A stretch of 9,046 nt of DNA from Methanolinea sp. UBA477. Its GTDB lineage: Archaea > Halobacteriota > Methanomicrobia > Methanomicrobiales > Methanospirillaceae. This document shows positions 6,431-9,046 of the stretch, in pieces (the first letter of the stretch is position 1; each line of letters starts with the position of its first letter). Below the pieces are notes generated by a model, which did no database searches, was not told where the DNA came from, and saw only the letters and a program-made list of their open reading frames with translations. The position numbers were made by a program, and so were the translations under genes. The stretch covers positions 1 to 9,046 of the forward strand of contig DAWO01000128.1 of the NCBI GenBank assembly GCA_002509485.1, written 5' to 3'.

Positions 6431-6438
6431 AGATAAAA
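6431..6438 (-). promoter_or_regulatory. TATA box for the alanine dehydrogenase gene
   Basis: TTTTATCT on the minus strand is centred about 24 nt before the ATG at 6411, and no Shine-Dalgarno is seen. Both features suggest a leaderless transcript and support the short start. A CATCC-GCAGT-GGATG inverted repeat (6467-6481) lies about 30 bp further upstream between the divergent genes. Confidence 0.5.
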
Positions 6439-6546
6439 GTACATTCCCTTTATGCAACAGGACCACCATCCGCAGTGGATGCTGAATTTCAAAAAGGAGA
6501 TAGTTATCCCCTGGTAGGCAAATAACGAATGAGAGAAAGAAAGATC

Positions 6547-6552
6547 GGTGAT
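6547..6552 (+). promoter_or_regulatory. Ribosome binding site of the RimK-family gene
   Basis: GGTGAT matches the 3' part of the anti-Shine-Dalgarno complement and ends 8 nt before the ATG at 6561. It selects this ATG over the out-of-frame ATG at 6568. Confidence 0.6.
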
Positions 6553-6560
6553 ACAGCTCG

Positions 6561-7355
6561 ATGATACATGTTATTCCCAAGCCTACCGATACACCTGATG
6601 ACAACTCCACCGCTGCCGTTATACGTGAGATCACCCGCCTCGGTGGAAAATTCAGATGCCTCGATCTTGACACTATCGACCCGTTCTCACACGAGATTGA
6701 AGGCCAGTTTATCTGGGTATGCGGGCTTTGCCAGAACGAACACCAGTTCGAGGTGGTGAATGCGTTATCCATAGAAAACCTGGTCATCAACTCCCCCGCA
6801 TCCATCTTCACCTGCGCAAGCAAGGTGATGACGAGTGCACTCCTTGAAAAGCACGGCATACCTACACCAAAGACCCTCTTTACCGCATCAGGATCGATTG
6901 CGGCCGATTTTATCAGTACCCGGGGAAAAGCGGTGACAAAACCGGTTTACGGCTATGACGGGCATGATGTCAGGCTCATAACCTCGAAAGAAGAGCTTGG
7001 ACAGCCCCCCTATTATCTCCAGGAATATATTCCCAATGACAGGGATTTCCGCGTGTTTGTCATCGCAGGAAGAGCCGTCGGGGCAATTGAACGGGTGTCG
7101 GAGACGCTTGCGCACAACATACACCAGGGGGGGTGCGGAATGCCCCTTGAGATGGACCAGGCGATGATGGAGATTGCCGGCGCAGCCGCAGATGCGGTGA
7201 GTGTCGATTACGGCGGAGTCGATCTCCTCCGGTACCAGGACGGCTACTGCGTCCTTGAAGTGAATGGAACGCCAAACTGGCACTGCATGGCAGCACCCAT
7301 TCCCCATCTCCTTGCTCGCTATCTCCTGGAGAGGGAACGGTCGTATCGTGCTTGA
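6561..7355 (+). CDS. RimK-family ATP-grasp ligase, MptN/CofF-like
   Basis: The 264-residue protein is an ATP-grasp carboxylate-amine ligase of the RimK group, which adds amino acids, often glutamate, to a carboxyl acceptor. SKVMTSALLEKHGIPTPKT (87-105) is the conserved entry to the ATP-grasp fold. KPVYGYDGHDV (127-137) gives the ATP-binding lysine and glycine loop, YYLQEYIPNDRDFRVFVIAG (151-170) the adenine-side strands, and EVNGTPNW (233-240) the metal-binding glutamate and asparagine. In methanogens, relatives include MptN (glutamate to tetrahydromethanopterin) and CofF (glutamate cap of F420). The MJ0619 homologue two genes away fits MptN, since MJ0620 is MptN, but sequence motifs alone do not decide the substrate. 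The gene is divergent from the alanine dehydrogenase gene and ends in a convergent terminator region. C54, C57 and C85 form no recognised metal motif. Confidence 0.8.
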   Translation: MIHVIPKPTDTPDDNSTAAVIREITRLGGKFRCLDLDTIDPFSHEIEGQFIWVCGLCQNEHQFEVVNALSIENLVINSPASIFTCASKVMTSALLEKHGIPTPKTLFTASGSIAADFISTRGKAVTKPVYGYDGHDVRLITSKEELGQPPYYLQEYIPNDRDFRVFVIAGRAVGAIERVSETLAHNIHQGGCGMPLEMDQAMMEIAGAAADAVSVDYGGVDLLRYQDGYCVLEVNGTPNWHCMAAPIPHLLARYLLERERSYRA

Positions 7356-7404
7356 AGTTTAGGGAAATAGTCAGAAAAAACGGGGGTAGTTAAAATCAGT
7401 CACT

Positions 7405-7434
7405 CAGGCCTTTTCCCATTTTTTTAAAAGCCTG
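7405..7434. terminator. Hairpin between convergent genes
   Basis: CAGGC and TTTT (7405-7409, 7411-7414) pair with AAAA and GCCTG (7426-7434), with one bulged C at 7410. The 11-base loop includes seven T (7419-7425). On the plus strand this T run can terminate the RimK-family transcript. On the minus strand a second run of six T (complement of 7375-7380) can terminate UPF0058 transcripts. The region thus looks like a back-to-back terminator. Confidence 0.6.
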
Positions 7435-7455
7435 ATAAAGGAGAGGATCCAGGAA

Positions 7456-7740
7456 TTACTGGACGTATTCCATTTCTTTTAAGGTTTTGCTTGCAAGCTC
7501 ACGCATGCGGGCAGAAATGCGCCCGGAAGCCGAGAATTCAACATCCTTCATAGCATTGGCAAGCTCGTGTCCGAGCACAAAAATCGCATATTTGTGTTCC
7601 ATTTTACTTTTATGAAGTTGTGAAGGGTTGATTTTGAGTGAGTAGTATTGTGAAAATTTCAGGTCGCCATTTGAAGATTCAAAGTAGTCCTTGATCTCGA
7701 ATAGCATCTGGTGTAGATGTATCAGTTCCTCCTTATGCAC
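7456..7740 (-). CDS. UPF0058 family protein
   Basis: This 94-residue archaeal protein belongs to the uncharacterised family UPF0058. The N-terminal start MHKEELIHLHQ and the central HKSKMEHKYAIF (residues 43-54) are the features I recognise. It is mostly helical in appearance, with charged and histidine-rich segments (H2, H8, H10, H43, H49, H58) that could bind a metal, but no fold or activity can be read from the sequence. There is no signal peptide or membrane segment. The ATG at 7740 follows the usual family N terminus; only a loose purine-rich stretch precedes it. The gene has its own TATA box (7778-7783) and lies just downstream of dnaG in the same orientation. An inverted repeat overlaps the predicted start of transcription. 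Function is unknown. Confidence 0.88.
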   Translation of the reverse strand: MHKEELIHLHQMLFEIKDYFESSNGDLKFSQYYSLKINPSQLHKSKMEHKYAIFVLGHELANAMKDVEFSASGRISARMRELASKTLKEMEYVQ

Positions 7741-7751
7741 GCTCTCACTTC

Positions 7752-7770
7752 CAGCTCCTATATGGAGCTG
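7752..7770. promoter_or_regulatory. Operator-like palindrome before UPF0058
   Basis: CAGCTCC (7752-7758) and GGAGCTG (7764-7770) are perfect 7-bp inverted arms around TATAT. The site lies between the TATA box at 7778-7783 and the ATG at 7740, over the transcription start predicted near 7754. That is where archaeal repressors commonly bind. If transcription begins further upstream, the same arms would fold into an RNA hairpin hiding a GGAG, but the 14-nt gap from there to the ATG is long. Confidence 0.5.
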
Positions 7771-7777
7771 ACGTGAA

Positions 7778-7783
7778 TATATA
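7778..7783 (-). promoter_or_regulatory. TATA box for UPF0058
   Basis: CTATATATTC on the minus strand is a strong archaeal TATA match centred about 40 nt before the ATG at 7740, predicting a short leader of roughly 14 nt. It lies in the 60-bp gap after dnaG. Confidence 0.6.
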
Positions 7784-7794
7784 GGTAACTCCGG

Positions 7795-7800
7795 AAAAAA
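7795..7800 (-). terminator. Oligo-T after dnaG
   Basis: Six T on the minus strand follow directly after the dnaG TAA. Archaeal RNA polymerase terminates at such tracts without needing a hairpin, so this probably separates dnaG from the UPF0058 transcript. Confidence 0.5.
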
Positions 7801-9042
7801 TTACTGGATTTTTAGAAGCCTGATTGACAAAGGACGTTTAATTATGCCTTTAAAATCACGCGCTGCAACATATTCAAGCCCCTTTCCAACCATGTGATCG
7901 AGAAGCTTTTGCGTCACTTCACCATCAGTAACAAGCCCGGTGATATCTCCATTCATCTCGTCGAGATGCCTGTCGACTTCATCAACCTTCGTCTCCAGGA
8001 GGATCGAGAAGTCGGCTCCGAGAAAACGGGCGATATGGTTTCCCTTTACCTCCTCGAGATGTCCGGCAAGCGTGGTCGGTTGACTTGCAGACTGTGAGGC
8101 AGCCTTTCCGGCAGAACCTCGCTTCTTCCGCAACTTTTCACGGGAAACGATCTCCAGCGCGGGTTTTGCACGGGACAATCTCTTCCCTTCCTTCTCTTCC
8201 TCTTCGGTCTCCTCCGCAAGGTACTGCTCTTTTATGTAGTCCACAGGAACCTTGTTTCGCAGCGCTTTGATGATCTCTTTCCGGCCCATATCCTCCACAC
8301 TCTTCCCGCGTGGTGAGAATGCGACATAGTCGATCTCTGCGACCTGCAGGAGTTCGCGCAGGATCAGGTCGCCACCCCTGTCCCCGTCAAAAAATGCCGT
8401 AGCAGTCTTCTTCGCACAGAGATCAACGACCGTGTCAGATATGTTGGTCCCTTCAACCGCAACGGCATTCTTGATCCCGAATCGCAGGAGATTCAGCACA
8501 TCTGCCCGGCCTTCTACAACGATAATGGCGTCAGATTCCATCACGTTCGGCCCGGCAGGTGCCGCTTCCTCGCCGATCGTGATTATCTTCTCCATCCTGA
8601 CGCTCTCCCGGACCTCGTCAAGGAGGACGTCGGAATCGATCGTCCCTTCCTCGAACGCGTCGAGGAGGAGTTCGCGGGCCCGATCCACGATCTTCTTTCG
8701 CTTGCTGATCCTGATATCTTCGATCGATTCAACGAGAACCCGTGCCACGCAGGGACCAACACGATCTATGGTCTCGAGAGATGCTGCAAGAATGGCAGTC
8801 TCCGCCCGGTCAAGTGATGATGCAATGAAGATATCTCCGCGTGTCTGTCCCTTCCTGCTGGAGATCTGGACGTCTATCCGTCCCACACGCCCTGTTCTTT
8901 GTAAGTCACGCAAATCCAGGTCTTCGCCGAGTAACCCTTCAGTCTGGCCGAATATGGCTCCCACTACATCGGGCTTCTCGACCACCCCCTCTGCCTCGAG
9001 ATGAAGATGAATAAGGTACTTGGTAGTATCAGATGAATACAA
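7801..9042 (-). CDS. dnaG: Archaeal DnaG (TOPRIM-domain primase-like protein)
   Basis: The 413-residue protein is the archaeal DnaG, a TOPRIM protein studied both as a primase and as an exosome-associated factor. The N-terminal MYSSDTTKYLIH and VVGAIFGQTEGLLG (26-39) are family signatures. The TOPRIM domain runs from about 169 to 255, with E177 in VVEGRAD and D219/D221 in FFDGDRGGD as the metal-binding residues. A low-complexity acidic then basic linker (about 276-325) leads to the conserved C-terminal domain. Only four bases lie upstream in the window. The start codon is TTG (9042-9040), chosen because relatives begin MYSPDTTKY; a start beyond the edge cannot be excluded. The gene runs toward UPF0058 and ends at an oligo-T tract. 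Confidence 0.93.
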   Translation of the reverse strand: MYSSDTTKYLIHLHLEAEGVVEKPDVVGAIFGQTEGLLGEDLDLRDLQRTGRVGRIDVQISSRKGQTRGDIFIASSLDRAETAILAASLETIDRVGPCVARVLVESIEDIRISKRKKIVDRARELLLDAFEEGTIDSDVLLDEVRESVRMEKIITIGEEAAPAGPNVMESDAIIVVEGRADVLNLLRFGIKNAVAVEGTNISDTVVDLCAKKTATAFFDGDRGGDLILRELLQVAEIDYVAFSPRGKSVEDMGRKEIIKALRNKVPVDYIKEQYLAEETEEEEKEGKRLSRAKPALEIVSREKLRKKRGSAGKAASQSASQPTTLAGHLEEVKGNHIARFLGADFSILLETKVDEVDRHLDEMNGDITGLVTDGEVTQKLLDHMVGKGLEYVAARDFKGIIKRPLSIRLLKIQ

Positions 9043-9046
9043 GGTA

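Noticed and set aside
6412..6492. Upstream extension of the alanine dehydrogenase
   Set aside because: It would start upstream of the TATA-like box at 6431-6438, and the added residues do not fit the family N terminus.
8432..9004. 190-codon plus-strand frame antisense to dnaG
   Set aside because: Ser/Arg-rich shadow of the DnaG N-terminal and TOPRIM regions.
1..9046. CRISPR array, toxin-antitoxin, phage or defence island
   Set aside because: No regularly spaced repeats, no cas, toxin, integrase or transposase-like protein is present; all firm genes are core metabolism, replication or lipid/cofactor genes.

Overview
The window looks like a chromosomal segment of a methanogenic euryarchaeon, most probably of the order Methanomicrobiales. 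The evidence is an archaeal-type DnaG, a CDP-archaeol synthase (ether lipids), a Tes/MJ0619-type radical SAM enzyme, a RimK-family ligase resembling the methanogen cofactor ligases MptN/CofF, an archaeal UPF0058 protein, and archaeal TATA boxes, some placed as for leaderless mRNAs. The order-level assignment is recall and inference from protein style; no phylogeny was run.

Layout. (a) 1-612 has no convincing gene but is rich in GC-rich inverted repeats: a nested foldback at 343-443, a hairpin at 94-137, a bulged hairpin at 209-235, and a 15-bp imperfect direct repeat at 56-70 and 272-286. (b) 613-3913, minus strand, reads carS > pyrE > purD > argF. carS/pyrE overlap by 7 nt and purD/argF share an ATGA. 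purD also has its own TATA-like box in the short gap after pyrE. (c) 3914-4005 is a divergent promoter region. From it the Tes/MJ0619-like radical SAM gene (4006-5478, plus) runs away from carS. (d) 5467-6411, minus, is an archaeal alanine dehydrogenase of the ornithine cyclodeaminase/mu-crystallin family whose 3' end overlaps the radical SAM gene. (e) 6561-7355, plus, is the RimK-family ATP-grasp ligase, followed by a convergent hairpin/oligo-T region. (f) 7456-7740, minus, is the UPF0058 protein with an operator-like palindrome upstream. (g) 7801-9042, minus, is DnaG, complete or nearly so, with an apparent TTG start at the window edge.

How the genes connect. argF (carbamoyl phosphate to citrulline), pyrE (orotate plus PRPP) and purD (phosphoribosylamine to GAR) form a nucleotide/arginine block. 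carS activates archaeol phosphate with CTP, making the membrane lipid precursor. The divergently transcribed enzyme, if it is a tetraether synthase, joins the lipid tails further down the same pathway, so the carS/tes divergon is the most suggestive functional pairing here. The nearby MptN-like ligase recalls the MJ0619-MJ0620 pair of Methanocaldococcus jannaschii.

Most of the window is core metabolism. The points most worth following are the apparent ATT start of carS with a perfect Shine-Dalgarno, the compact carS/tes promoter, the palindrome before UPF0058, and the structured region at 1-612. I see no CRISPR array, tRNA, rRNA, transposase or defence system.
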